Numbered from the stretch's first letter, positions 8,900 to 17,581 are shown. The stretch is DNA of 64,000 nucleotides from Delta-02 sp964513565 (GCA_964513565.1 CAZENE010000018.1:1-64000), one strand, 5' to 3'. A program made the numbers and translations. Notes: a model not told the origin generated them from the letters alone.

Positions 8900-11800
8900 A
8901 ACTTGCCCGACTCGAAATCTTCGGCTTTAAATCATTTCTCAACCGTACTGTCTTCCAATTCGGTGAAGGGATAACGTCCATCGTAGGACCCAACGGCTGC
9001 GGCAAAAGCAACATAGTCGACGCGATCGTCTGGGTCCTCGGGGAAAGAGGTACGAAAAGCCTGCGGGTCAAGGATATGGGCGATGTTATATTTCATGGAA
9101 CGAATGGGAAAAGGCCCGTCAATATAGCCGAGGTGACGCTCGACCTCACCGAGGGCCCGGCGGAATTTGTCGTAAAACGGCGCATTTACAGGGACGGCAC
9201 GAACGAGTATTCCCTGAATGGAAAGATAGTGAGGCTGAAGGACATTCAGGATGCCTTCCTAGGGACGGGCCTCGGGACAAACTCTTACGCGATAATCGAA
9301 CAGGGGCGCATTGAAGCCCTGATAAATATGAAACCCCCCGAACGGCGGATCGTCATCGAGGAAGCCAGCGGCATCACCCGTTTTGAAGAGAAAAAGCGGG
9401 AAGCCGTCTCCCGGATGACGGAAACGACGGCAAATCTCGATCGGGTGGAGGATGTGTACCGCGAGGTGACGGCTTCCTTCGGAAAAGCCGAACTGGAATG
9501 GGAGCGATGGAAAGCATACCAGGAACTCGCCGACAGGCTCAGTGAGATCGACAAGCAGCTTCTTCTTGACGGGCATGCGAAGATCTTGAAACGCATGGCG
9601 AAGGTCAGGGAACGCCAGGCCGATCTCGAGGAAGAGATCCTTCAGAAGGAGGCTGAAAAAGCTACGCTCAAAGAAGAGTTCGATGCCAAAGAAAGTGAGT
9701 TCGCACTTACCGACAAGGTCATCCGGCAGCTGGAGATAGACCTCAAAACCAAAGAGAAGGATATGGAAAACCGCCTTCTCGAAATAGAATATCTCGCTGA
9801 AGAGGTAAAGAGGCTCGACGCAAGCTTAAAAGGCATAGCAGGCGAGGAGGCCGCGATCGCGCAGAAGGTTTCCCGGCAGGAAAACGAGATAACCACCCTT
9901 GAGGAAAGGACTACCGCAATAAGCGCCGAGCTTGGGTCCGACAAGGAAAATGAGTCCAGGATGGGCGATGCCGCACGGTCGCTCAAGGCAAATATAGAAC
10001 AGCAGGAAAAAAATCTCGAGGACTTACGGACGCACCTTTTCGTTACTATGAGCTCGCTTACGGAAACGCGGAACAAGATCGCCGAGATCGACCGGCTTGC
10101 AAAGGAAAAGCACAAGCGCATGGAACGGCAGGCGGCGGAGCGCCGCGAGCTTGAGGCCGTGCTTGCCTCGATAGATGAAAAACTTAAAGGCCTCCATGAA
10201 AAATTACGGATCGCAGTCGAGGAAAAGGAATCCCTCACCGTCCGCGAATCTTCGGCCCTCAGCGAACGCGATGCAATGGCCCGGGAGATCGAAAGAACAA
10301 GAGGGCTCATTGAGCGCCTTAAAGGGGAAAAACGCGTCAAGGAAGACTTTCTGAAGCAGCTCGGCGGATATATCGGCTCTTCGCCTGATGCGATCCGGCC
10401 CGAAGATAAGCTCGTGAATCTTATCAAGGTCGAGGAATCAAGGATAAAAGCCGTGGAACGGTTCTTTCAGGAAGAGCTTGAGTATGAGGTGTTAAAGAGC
10501 GATTCCGTGGGATCCATGGTATCACAGGTCCGGGATAGAGAGGGCAACAGGATCTTTTTCCCGCCAAAGGGAATGTTCAAAAGGTCCGGGAATGATATAG
10601 AGGTCAATATATCGTGGATAACCGACATCGAAGAGGCCCTGTCGCGCGTTCATGCCGGCGAGGAAGGCATATTCATTAATGATGAAGTGTACGTCGATTC
10701 CCGCGGCATAATCTTGAGCGGCAAAGGCGCCAAAAAGATCGATGTGCGCCAGTTCAAGGAAAAATTGAAACTGGAAAAGGAGCTTAAGGCCCTGGCCGCC
10801 GAAATCGAACGCCAGTCGAATGTCCTGCAGGGTTTAAAGCCCGGCCTTGACAATGCCGGTGAGCAATTGAGGTCCGCACGGGCTGAAAGGGAAGCACAGG
10901 AAGCAAGGATAAGGACATTCGAAAAAGATCTGCTTCTGACAGAGGCGCAGTTAAAAAATGCATCCGACAGGCTCTCAACCCTCGATGCGATGACGGAATC
11001 ATCGGATGACACATCGCCGGAAATTATCGAGATCTTAAATGGCGAACGCAGCGGGTTTGAAAGGGAGAAAACTTCAATAGAGGCCCGGATGGCCGACCTG
11101 CGCAATGCAATAAGCGGGTTGAAGAAAGATTACGAAGCAGCGCAGTCTCAATGGCACGCGGTTGCGATCGACATTGAAAGAAAAATGAACATGCTCAAAT
11201 CGATAAACGAGAATAAAGGCCGTGCCGTCTCGGCTATTCGATCCTTTGACGAACAGTCACAAGAGCTCAAAGAAAAGACTGCCGCTACCCAGAGAGAGAT
11301 CGCGACCCGCACAGAGAAGATGAGGTACCTCGAGCGCTCGTATGAAGAGCTCAAGGCCGATCTCGAAAAGCATGTCGCGCGGTATGAAGAACTCAAGGTG
11401 ATGCTCGGGAACCTGCATAGCCAGAAACACGCCATGCAGGAATCAATTGAAAGCCTGGCAAAGGATGCGGAGCGGGTTCGGGCACGTAAGGAAAATACAG
11501 AAAAAGACATTGCCGTTCTCGAGGAAAAACGGGTCACTATCAGGGAGCGCCTGCGCGACACATATGGCATCGAGGACCCGGGAGATGCCCCCTTTCAGCT
11601 TCCATCCGACATAGAAGATGAGCGCGAGTCACTCACAAAACGTATCGCCGGGATGGGTGAGATAAACTTCCGCGCGGAAAAGGAATACCTCGAGTTAAAG
11701 GAAAGGATTGCCTTTCTTGACAAGCAGAAAGAGGACCTCGTCGCCGCGATGGAATCCTTAAAGAAAACAATAACGAAGATCGACCAGTTCACAAGAGAAC

Positions 11801-12231
11801 TGTTCTCCGAGACATTTGAAAAGGTCAATACCGCTTTTATCCGGTTCACCGACCTTCTTTTCAAGGGCGGAAAAGGCTACCTGGCGCTCAATCACGAACA
11901 GGCCGGTGTAGACCTGTTCGTTCAGCCACCCGGGAAAAAGGTAACAAGGATGGAGCTTCTCTCCGGCGGCGAAAAGGCCTTGATATCACTAGCTTTCCTC
12001 CTTGCTCTTATGGACACGAAACCAAGCCCCTTCGCGCTGATGGACGAGATAGACGCCCCGCTCGACGACGCCAATCTCGCCGGACTTCTCGATATAATTC
12101 GGTCCATGGCCTTGAAGACACAGATAATCTTCATTACACACAACCGCATTACTATGGAGTATTCCGACATGATCTACGGGATTACCATGGAAGAGCAAGG
12201 TATCTCAAAGACAGTGTCGGTGCGCCTCTAG
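8896..12231 (+). CDS. smc: Chromosome segregation SMC ATPase
   Basis: SMC (1111 aa) forms the V-shaped dimeric core of bacterial condensin, which loops and segregates the chromosome. The N-terminal ATP-binding head has Walker A GPNGCGKSN at 31-39. The C-terminal head has the signature LLSGGEKALISLAFLLALM and Walker B FALMDEIDAPLDD. Two long coiled coils (about 170-480 and 650-990) flank a hinge around 490-640. The hinge reads as short and divergent, and the protein is somewhat shorter than the usual 1150-1190 aa. The start overlaps the gltX stop by 4 bp. The kleisin partners scpA and scpB are not in this window. Confidence 0.95.
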   Translation: MKLARLEIFGFKSFLNRTVFQFGEGITSIVGPNGCGKSNIVDAIVWVLGERGTKSLRVKDMGDVIFHGTNGKRPVNIAEVTLDLTEGPAEFVVKRRIYRDGTNEYSLNGKIVRLKDIQDAFLGTGLGTNSYAIIEQGRIEALINMKPPERRIVIEEASGITRFEEKKREAVSRMTETTANLDRVEDVYREVTASFGKAELEWERWKAYQELADRLSEIDKQLLLDGHAKILKRMAKVRERQADLEEEILQKEAEKATLKEEFDAKESEFALTDKVIRQLEIDLKTKEKDMENRLLEIEYLAEEVKRLDASLKGIAGEEAAIAQKVSRQENEITTLEERTTAISAELGSDKENESRMGDAARSLKANIEQQEKNLEDLRTHLFVTMSSLTETRNKIAEIDRLAKEKHKRMERQAAERRELEAVLASIDEKLKGLHEKLRIAVEEKESLTVRESSALSERDAMAREIERTRGLIERLKGEKRVKEDFLKQLGGYIGSSPDAIRPEDKLVNLIKVEESRIKAVERFFQEELEYEVLKSDSVGSMVSQVRDREGNRIFFPPKGMFKRSGNDIEVNISWITDIEEALSRVHAGEEGIFINDEVYVDSRGIILSGKGAKKIDVRQFKEKLKLEKELKALAAEIERQSNVLQGLKPGLDNAGEQLRSARAEREAQEARIRTFEKDLLLTEAQLKNASDRLSTLDAMTESSDDTSPEIIEILNGERSGFEREKTSIEARMADLRNAISGLKKDYEAAQSQWHAVAIDIERKMNMLKSINENKGRAVSAIRSFDEQSQELKEKTAATQREIATRTEKMRYLERSYEELKADLEKHVARYEELKVMLGNLHSQKHAMQESIESLAKDAERVRARKENTEKDIAVLEEKRVTIRERLRDTYGIEDPGDAPFQLPSDIEDERESLTKRIAGMGEINFRAEKEYLELKERIAFLDKQKEDLVAAMESLKKTITKIDQFTRELFSETFEKVNTAFIRFTDLLFKGGKGYLALNHEQAGVDLFVQPPGKKVTRMELLSGGEKALISLAFLLALMDTKPSPFALMDEIDAPLDDANLAGLLDIIRSMALKTQIIFITHNRITMEYSDMIYGITMEEQGISKTVSVRL

Positions 12232-12355
12232 AAAATTTCACAATGTACACTGTATACAAATGCTTTTTTGTACAATGTTCCCTCATCTCATTGAAATATT
12301 GCATAATTGCTTTACAGGAGTCATTCCGCGCCGATTTGACCACCCGATTTTTTTC
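12232..12355. other. AT-rich spacer after smc
   Basis: No gene. The segment 12253-12278 contains an imperfect inverted repeat (TACAAA against TTTGTA with a T-run) that could be a weak terminator for gltX-smc. This is not convincing. Confidence 0.3.
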
Positions 12356-12383
12356 TTGACATTTTTCCTTAGAACACTATGAT
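12356..12383 (+). promoter_or_regulatory. Sigma-70 promoter for symporter module 1
   Basis: TTGACA (12356-12361) and TATGAT (12378-12383) with a 16-bp spacer. The leader to ATG 12568 is about 175 nt. It contains the stem GCCTTT/AAAGGC near 12520-12534 and an isolated strong ribosome-binding-like AAGGAGGTG near 12500 that is followed by no usable ORF. Confidence 0.75.
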
Positions 12384-12567
12384 TTATTATTATAAAGGGG
12401 AAGCGGGCGTTTGGGAAATCAGGTTCACCACTATACCTATACCGTTGAGGCATTGACGGTTCCGATTTTTAACAGGTCTTCTTTTAATAAAAATACGTTT
12501 GAAAGGAGGTGTAGTTCGCCTTTCGAAAAGGCACATTTCGTTTTTTAAAAACGTAAAGGGGGTTATT

Positions 12568-12720
12568 ATGCAGCCAACGCAAGCAGTTGTACCGCCTGTC
12601 ACACTTCCTGACGCATCGGTATTGATGTCGTCCTGGTATGTATGGTGGGTCTTGATCATCGGGCTCTTTCTCATGACCTTTATCGGCACCTGGCTCATAA
12701 CAAGGGGGTGGAAAGAATGA
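12568..12720 (+). CDS. Small single-helix membrane protein, symporter partner
   Basis: A 50-aa ORF. A polar, proline-containing N-terminus is followed by one hydrophobic helix (about residues 20-44, WYVWWVLIIGLFLMTFIGTW) and a short basic tail. ATG 12568 is preceded by AAAGGGGG at good spacing. A longer upstream reading from TTG 12499 would have no good start. Its stop overlaps the start of the symporter gene (ATGA, 12717-12720), so translation is coupled. It is likely an accessory subunit of the sodium:solute symporter, by analogy with other symporter/small-protein pairs and with the second pair at 15812-17581. Confidence 0.75.
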   Translation: MQPTQAVVPPVTLPDASVLMSSWYVWWVLIIGLFLMTFIGTWLITRGWKE

Positions 12721-14288
12721 ATCCGATAACTTACCTAGAATATCAAGCACCCGGTACCACAATGGCCATAACCGGGTCCATAGGCGTGGCAATCCTTCTG
12801 ATGATCTCCATTATACTTGGGTTTTTGAGCAAGAGGACAATCGCAAAGGGATCCTTCGATGAATACCTCGTCGGGAAAAGGGATATCGGGCCTGTCGTCA
12901 CAGGCTGCGCCCTTTCGGCGTCATACCTCTCCGGCTGGGCCTTCGCGGGCAGCACCGGTGTTGTCTACTCCGTCGGATTCTCCGGCATGTGGTTTGCCGG
13001 GATATGGAGTCTGCTCGGCCTTATCCCATGCTGCTGGCTCGCAGCGGTAAAGACCGCGGCTTTCTCGAAAAAGCTCGGTGCGGCCACGCTGCCCGAGACC
13101 ATCGGCCGCAGGTTCGAGAGCAAGATGCTCCAGACTGTCGTCGCCCTCTGCATGCTTTACTTCCTCTTCATGTACTCCGTCGGGCAGCTCAAGGCCGCAG
13201 GCGGTGTGTGGTATGCCACAACAGGCCTTCCCACGGTATGGTGCCTGCTCCTGTCTATCTTCATCGCCTGGCTCTACATGGTCCTCGGAGGCTATGTGGG
13301 TACCCAGTGGTCGATGGCCTTTCAGGGCGCATTCCTCGGCTTTGTCGGAGCGCTCCTCGGCATATGGGCCATTATATATGCCGGCGGCTTCTATGAAATA
13401 TCGGCGAAGCTCTATATGGAGCCAAAGGTTGGCCCGGCCCTCATTAAGCTGATCAGGCCCGAACTGCCAAAGGTGGGACCGACGCAGCTCTTCTCGAGCT
13501 GGGTCGGTATCCTCGCATGCCCGGCCATTTTTTTCACCATGGCCGTCGGGTTCCCTCACAACGTGAGCCGGTTCCTCGGCATGGGAACATTGAATAAAAA
13601 AGGTTTCTGGACCCTGATCCTTATGGTCTACCTCATCGCCGGTATCCCTATCATGCTCGACTGCTCGAGCAACGGCCTCGTCGCCAGGATGATCTACGGG
13701 CCGAATCTTCTCAAAGTGAAACCCTGGGGCGCTGACCTTGCGGCGCCGATGCTGGCCACGGCTGTCGGCGGTATTCCCCTGATGACGCTCTATGTCATGG
13801 GACTTTTCGCTGCTGCGCTTTCCACTCTCGCCGGCATGGTGTTCATCATGAGCGCCAACATAACGCGCGACGTCATCAAATTGTGGTGGCCCGATGTTTC
13901 GGACAAGTCGATGCTCTATCTGGGATATTTCCTTATCGCGGTTTTCCTCTTCCTTCCCTTTTACTGGACGCTCGTCAACCCGCCGCCTCTTCTCTCCATT
14001 TTCATGGGTCTCGCGGCGATGGGCCTTGGCGCCATCTTCGTCTTCGTCACTGTCGTCTCCTATTACTGGAAGGGAGCCACGAAGTGGGGAGCATTGTGCT
14101 GCGTCCTTTATGGCACATTCGGCAGCATTTACGGCGGCTACAAGGTTCTCCTGAAGAAAGAGCTCGGTATGGGTACCTTTGAATGGGGGCTCATTATCGG
14201 TTGCGGCCTCCTTTATTTCATCGTCAGTGCCGTGACAAAGAGGCCGTCGCAGGAACTGCTCGACAGACTCTTTCCCGCTAAGAATTAG
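12717..14288 (+). CDS. Sodium:solute symporter (SSS family), module 1
   Basis: A 523-aa transporter with about 13 hydrophobic helices, of the SSS family, which couples sodium entry to uptake of organic solutes. The family-type motif SFDEYLVGKRDIGPVVTGCALSASYLSG marks helix 1-2 (residues about 44-71), and GGYVGTQWSMAFQG lies in the middle. I start it at ATG 12717, inside the ATGA overlap with the 50-aa gene. An earlier in-frame start at 12642 would overlap that gene by 79 bp. The substrate cannot be told from sequence. Proximity to acyl-CoA ligases (18-22 kb) hints at a carboxylic acid, but that is inference. Confidence 0.9.
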   Translation: MNPITYLEYQAPGTTMAITGSIGVAILLMISIILGFLSKRTIAKGSFDEYLVGKRDIGPVVTGCALSASYLSGWAFAGSTGVVYSVGFSGMWFAGIWSLLGLIPCCWLAAVKTAAFSKKLGAATLPETIGRRFESKMLQTVVALCMLYFLFMYSVGQLKAAGGVWYATTGLPTVWCLLLSIFIAWLYMVLGGYVGTQWSMAFQGAFLGFVGALLGIWAIIYAGGFYEISAKLYMEPKVGPALIKLIRPELPKVGPTQLFSSWVGILACPAIFFTMAVGFPHNVSRFLGMGTLNKKGFWTLILMVYLIAGIPIMLDCSSNGLVARMIYGPNLLKVKPWGADLAAPMLATAVGGIPLMTLYVMGLFAAALSTLAGMVFIMSANITRDVIKLWWPDVSDKSMLYLGYFLIAVFLFLPFYWTLVNPPPLLSIFMGLAAMGLGAIFVFVTVVSYYWKGATKWGALCCVLYGTFGSIYGGYKVLLKKELGMGTFEWGLIIGCGLLYFIVSAVTKRPSQELLDRLFPAKN

Positions 14289-14307
14289 CAGGATATTGAT
14301 CACGAAA

Positions 14308-14334
14308 GAGGGGCCGCAAGGCCCCTCGTTTTAC
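14308..14334 (+). terminator. Rho-independent terminator after symporter 1
   Basis: Perfect 8-bp stem GAGGGGCC / GGCCCCTC with a GCAA tetraloop (14308-14327), followed by GTTTTA. It lies 19 bp after the symporter stop. Confidence 0.88.
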
Positions 14335-14461
14335 TTCCCGCCGCTGCCGATGGGTTGTCGACGTCCCGCTTGAAGCTTCCGTGACACCGTCGAAAGAGCT
14401 GGAATCCGATCGAGCAATCGGCGCGAAGATGGCAATCGAAACCGATATCCAAGGAGATAAA

Positions 14462-14545
14462 ATGGAGATCTACGCCGTCGCTTGGCTTGCCGCGGGAATT
14501 GGCATACTGATCTACTTCATCTACACGAAGTTCAGAAAAAAATAG
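14462..14545 (+). CDS. Tiny predicted membrane peptide (27 aa)
   Basis: ATG 14462 follows AAGGAG at good spacing and encodes 27 residues. One hydrophobic helix (about 4-21, YAVAWLAAGIGILIYFIY) is followed by a basic KFRKK end and TAG. This is the classic shape of a small bacterial membrane protein. It sits just downstream of the symporter terminator and 3 nt from the convergent TPR-lipoprotein gene. It may be a regulator or subunit of a neighbouring transporter, or an unexpressed ORF. No family is recognised. Confidence 0.45.
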   Translation: MEIYAVAWLAAGIGILIYFIYTKFRKK

Positions 14546-14548
14546 AAA

Positions 14549-14974
14549 TTACCAGGAAAGGTTCTTTTTTGTCAGGTAATCCTGTGCGGCCTGGTTCCCC
14601 ATCCTCGCCGCGGTCCTGTAGTCATCGAATGCCTCGTCGATCTTTTTCATACTCTCGTACACCTCTCCGCGGCTTCCGTAGGCATCGGAGCTTTTCGGGT
14701 TTATCTCTATGGCACGGGAAAGATCGTCGATCGCCGCCGGGTAATGCTTCAGCACATAGTGAATGACACCGCGGTTGTAATAGGCGTCATAAAAGTTGGG
14801 ATCTTTTTTTATCGCCAGACTGAGGAGGTCTACGGCCTCGGCGGGATGGCCGGCATCTATGAACTGAAAGGCCTTCTTGTAATAATCCCCTGCCGTGGTG
14901 CCGTTGTCGCCCGGCCCGCAGCCGGCAAGGACACAAACAAATATCAGAAAGGCTATAGCCAGAACATATTTCAT
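14549..14974 (-). CDS. TPR-repeat lipoprotein
   Basis: A 141-aa lipoprotein. The signal peptide has a lipobox VLAGC with acylated C19, followed by about three tetratricopeptide repeats. Diagnostic spans are AFQFIDAGHPAEAVDLLSLA, YDAYYNRGVIHYVLKHYPAA and SDAYGSRGEVYESMKKIDEA. TPR proteins scaffold protein-protein contacts. This one should be anchored to an envelope membrane facing the periplasm. It appears monocistronic, and its client is unknown. Confidence 0.85.
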   Translation of the reverse strand: MKYVLAIAFLIFVCVLAGCGPGDNGTTAGDYYKKAFQFIDAGHPAEAVDLLSLAIKKDPNFYDAYYNRGVIHYVLKHYPAAIDDLSRAIEINPKSSDAYGSRGEVYESMKKIDEAFDDYRTAARMGNQAAQDYLTKKNLSW

Positions 14975-15076
14975 AGGGCGGCCTCACTCGTTAATTCTTT
15001 AAATTCAGGGAGACTCGTGATTTTAACCGAAGACCGCCTCAAAAGTCCACAATATACGTTCGGGACCTGTCAGGAC

Positions 15077-15445
15077 CTATTTGCACTTTTGCATGGACCC
15101 GGATTTACACTTCCTTCCATCTATCCATATGGTGTTGGAAAGCTTGGTGCCCGAAAAGTTCGTTTCCTTGTCGATCACGGCCCCCTTCATGTTGGCGTCC
15201 GTCAGGTTGGCATCCCAGAATATGGTCCCCCTCAGATCGGCGCCGGACAGATCGGCGCCGGACAGATCGGCGCCATAAAGATCGACACCGGCAAGGTTTG
15301 CTTTCGAGAGGTCGCATTTGACGCAGCTGTTTGTCGTGTTCAGTTTCTGAACGTCATTCGGATTGAATGCCATCAGGGATGCTGGGGCATAGAGGAGAAT
15401 CCCCAGAGCCGCCAACAACGATAAAACAAAAACCGACTTTTTCAT
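15077..15445 (-). CDS. Secreted pentapeptide-repeat protein
   Basis: A 122-aa protein with an N-terminal signal peptide (residues about 1-26, ending ASLMA). It has about ten pentapeptide repeats of A(D/N)LXX type, for example LSKANLAGVDLYGADLSGAD and DANLTDANMKGA, that fold as a right-handed beta-helix. Four cysteines (C41, C44, C113, C121) could form disulfides outside the cytoplasm. I start at ATG 15445, preceded by AAGGGGG at 8 nt. The frame is open further upstream, but that part crosses a strong terminator and lacks signal-peptide character. It lies downstream of the promoter-terminator RNA at 15611-15718. The function of secreted pentapeptide proteins is generally unclear. Confidence 0.8.
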   Translation of the reverse strand: MKKSVFVLSLLAALGILLYAPASLMAFNPNDVQKLNTTNSCVKCDLSKANLAGVDLYGADLSGADLSGADLRGTIFWDANLTDANMKGAVIDKETNFSGTKLSNTIWIDGRKCKSGSMQKCK

Positions 15446-15610
15446 AAATACCCCCTTATGAGATCGTTGGCAGGAGACGCATGGCCCCCGGCTCAAAGAA
15501 TGATGCCTCAGACGCTTCTTTTCGGTTGATGGTCCCGTTTCACCCGCCAAGCAGATGCCCGTCCTCCGCAGACAATTTTCACCTCCATAGAGCTGCCCTG
15601 TCGGGCGCAA

Positions 15611-15651
15611 TAAAAAAAAGGGCCGCCACCTGTCCAAGCAGGTGGCGGCCC
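15611..15651 (-). terminator. Strong intrinsic terminator of the candidate RNA
   Basis: A perfect 13-bp stem GGGCCGCCACCTG / CAGGTGGCGGCCC (15620-15651) with a 6-nt loop is followed on the minus strand by eight uridines (15612-15619). Confidence 0.95.
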
Positions 15652-15718
15652 GACCATCCTTTATAACCTTCCAGAGGCGCTGCAAGGACACCTCTGAACC
15701 CGAGTAAATGATCTTCCT
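15611..15718 (-). ncRNA. Candidate structured RNA / leader with own promoter and terminator
   Basis: Transcription from the promoter at 15725-15754 should start near 15718 and stop at the very strong terminator at 15611-15651. The RNA of roughly 100 nt contains a first hairpin (15672-15696), CAGAGGTG pairing with CGCCTCTG. Its loop segment TCCTT is complementary to AAGGA just downstream, so an H-type pseudoknot is possible. It could be a small trans-acting RNA, or a riboswitch-like attenuator controlling readthrough into the pentapeptide-repeat gene. I did not match it to a riboswitch class that I know. Confidence 0.55.
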
Positions 15719-15724
15719 TTTATT

Positions 15725-15754
15725 ATTGTACATGCCCGTTTTTTCATATGTCAA
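15725..15754 (-). promoter_or_regulatory. Sigma-70 promoter driving the candidate RNA
   Basis: On the minus strand TTGACA (15749-15754) and TACAAT (15725-15730) are separated by 18 bp, with an A-rich discriminator after the -10. Confidence 0.8.
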
Positions 15755-15811
15755 CCTTTTTCCCCCGAATAATTCCTTGACGCCCGAAAGACCGCGTGCT
15801 AATCAAATATC

Positions 15812-15997
15812 ATGTTGCTCGGCTTTTCTGACCCATGGGTATCTGCCGGATTCGTTCTTACGGTCCTCTCGGCCCTTTTCTGCATTCTCTACGGCCTGCT
15901 CAACTGGAAAAAAGGCGGTGTGGAAAAGGAGGGAGACTATCGTGAAGAGATCCAGTGGGAACGCGAAGAGATCGAGCTTATTGAGAAACTCCCTTAA
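15812..15997 (+). CDS. Symporter small accessory protein, module 2
   Basis: A 61-aa protein. The N-terminus LLGFSDPWVSAGFVLTVLSA leads into one membrane helix (about 10-31) ending LYGLLNWKKGG, followed by an acidic cytoplasmic tail rich in E (EEIQWEREEIELIE). The DPWV...YGLxNW pattern is that of the small accessory proteins encoded directly before SSS-family transporters. The symporter starts 3 nt after its stop. No Shine-Dalgarno precedes ATG 15812. A TTGACG at 15777-15782 suggests a promoter that would leave little or no leader, though the -10 is poor. Confidence 0.8.
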   Translation: MLLGFSDPWVSAGFVLTVLSALFCILYGLLNWKKGGVEKEGDYREEIQWEREEIELIEKLP

Positions 15998-16000
15998 TTT

Positions 16001-17581
16001 ATGTTCTATCTTATAACCTTCACGCTTATTTATCTCGGCATCACGATATATTTCAGTTATCTCGGGTACCGCAGGACGGTCACGGTCTCCGACTACCTGC
16101 TCGCGGGACGCCAGGTCCATCCGCTTACAATGGGATTGTCTTACGGCGCAACATATATAAGCACATCCGCTATAATCGGTTTCGGGGGCGTGAGCGCCCT
16201 GTACGGGTTCGGCCTTACATGGCTTTCATTTCTCAACATCATGGTTGGGGTCTGGGTTGCCTTTGTAATATTCGGCAAAAGGACACGGAAGATGGGAAAG
16301 GCCCTCGATGCCCATACATTTCCCGAACTTCTTGGCCGGCGATATGATTCGCGGTTCATCCAGGGCTTCTCCGGGCTCATCATCCTTGTTTTTATGCCCG
16401 TCTACACTGCTGCGGTATTGATAGGCATCTCACGTTTTATTGAGGTATACCTCAATATCCCGTTTTCCACCGCGTTTCTCGCGTTTCTCCTTATAACCGC
16501 GTGTTTCGTCATATGGGGCGGGCTGAAAGGGGTCCTCTACACAAGCGCCTTTCAGGGTGTTATCATGGTGATCTCCATGCTGGCCATCGGCATTACGGCA
16601 TACTGGGTACTGGGTGGCGTTTCTGCGGCGCACCGGTCGCTTGACGCGCTCACGCCGTATGTTCCCCAGGCAATGAAATCCGCTGGACATAGGGGTTTCA
16701 CATCGATGCCCGAGGCATTTTCCTCGATATGGTGGTATGTTATTACGACCATGATCATGGGCGTCGGGATTGGTGTTATTGGGCAACCCCAGCTCAATGT
16801 GCGGTTTATGACCCTTAAATCGGACCGTGAATTAAATCGCTCGATACCTTTTACGGCAATCTTTATTTTATTCACGACAGGCGTCGCCTACGCGGTCGGA
16901 GCGCTAACCAACGTGTATTTCCATAACACGTACACAGAAATGCCTATACAGGCCGTTCAGGGCAATCTGGACAAGATCATTCCCCTCTACATAGACAGGT
17001 TTTACCCGCCCTGGTTCGTAGCGCTCTTTCTTGTTTCGCTGATGTCTGCCGCAATGAGCGCTGGCAGCAGCCAGTTCCATGCCCTCGGCACCTCTCTTTC
17101 ACGGGACATATTCGAGCAGGCGCTTCTGAAAGGACGGTCCGTGGCCGAAACAACGATCGTCACGAGGGTCGGCATCGTCTTCAGCATATTCGCTACGCTA
17201 ATCATAGGGCTTATCCTGCCCGAAAGCATCGTTGCCGTCGCGACCGCGTTTTTTTTCAGCCTGTGCGGCGCGACGTTTATCCCGGCATATCTCTTCGGGC
17301 TCTACTGGCGCAGGGGATCAAAAGCGGCCGCCAAAGCCAGCATCATCTCCGGGTTCGTCTCATCTCTTGTCTGGATGCTCCTTTTTCACGAACAGGAATC
17401 AACAGCATTCGGCTTATGCGGTAAAGTATTCAATGTGAAATGCCTTGCCGGCCACCCGTGGAATGTTATAGATCCGCAGATGATCGCCCTGCCGATCTCG
17501 TTGATTGTGTTCATCGTCGTATCACTGCTGACCCGGCCGGTGAGAGAAGAAATAGTAAGCAAATCATTCGTACACATTTAG
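16001..17581 (+). CDS. Sodium:solute symporter (SSS family), module 2
   Basis: A 526-aa SSS-family transporter with about 13 membrane helices. Recognisable elements are SDYLLAGRQVHPLTMGLSYGATYIS near the N-terminus (residues about 28-52), the mid-protein FVIWGGLKGVLYTSAFQGVIM and the sodium-site region VSLMSAAMSAGSSQFHALGTSLSRDI. It follows its 61-aa accessory protein by 3 nt and abuts the following L,D-transpeptidase gene. The substrate is unknown. It is clearly divergent from the module 1 symporter, so this is not a recent duplication. Confidence 0.92.
   Translation: MFYLITFTLIYLGITIYFSYLGYRRTVTVSDYLLAGRQVHPLTMGLSYGATYISTSAIIGFGGVSALYGFGLTWLSFLNIMVGVWVAFVIFGKRTRKMGKALDAHTFPELLGRRYDSRFIQGFSGLIILVFMPVYTAAVLIGISRFIEVYLNIPFSTAFLAFLLITACFVIWGGLKGVLYTSAFQGVIMVISMLAIGITAYWVLGGVSAAHRSLDALTPYVPQAMKSAGHRGFTSMPEAFSSIWWYVITTMIMGVGIGVIGQPQLNVRFMTLKSDRELNRSIPFTAIFILFTTGVAYAVGALTNVYFHNTYTEMPIQAVQGNLDKIIPLYIDRFYPPWFVALFLVSLMSAAMSAGSSQFHALGTSLSRDIFEQALLKGRSVAETTIVTRVGIVFSIFATLIIGLILPESIVAVATAFFFSLCGATFIPAYLFGLYWRRGSKAAAKASIISGFVSSLVWMLLFHEQESTAFGLCGKVFNVKCLAGHPWNVIDPQMIALPISLIVFIVVSLLTRPVREEIVSKSFVHI

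Noticed and set aside
12921..14303. A 460-codon open frame on the minus strand opposite the first sodium symporter.
   Set aside because: It lies entirely antisense to a clear membrane transporter. The open frame follows from GC-rich codon use, and its translation is very charged and unlike a known protein.
15467..15487. A B12-box-like string (GGCAGGAGACGCATGGC) on the plus strand, suggesting a cobalamin riboswitch.
   Set aside because: The other conserved boxes (GCCACTG, GGGAA) are missing upstream, and the string lies in the wrong orientation for the pentapeptide-repeat gene.
15077..15754. Long 225-codon version of the pentapeptide-repeat gene starting near 15754.
   Set aside because: The extended start would translate through a 13-bp terminator with a U-run and a promoter -35 element. 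ATG 15445 has a good ribosome-binding site and a signal peptide.
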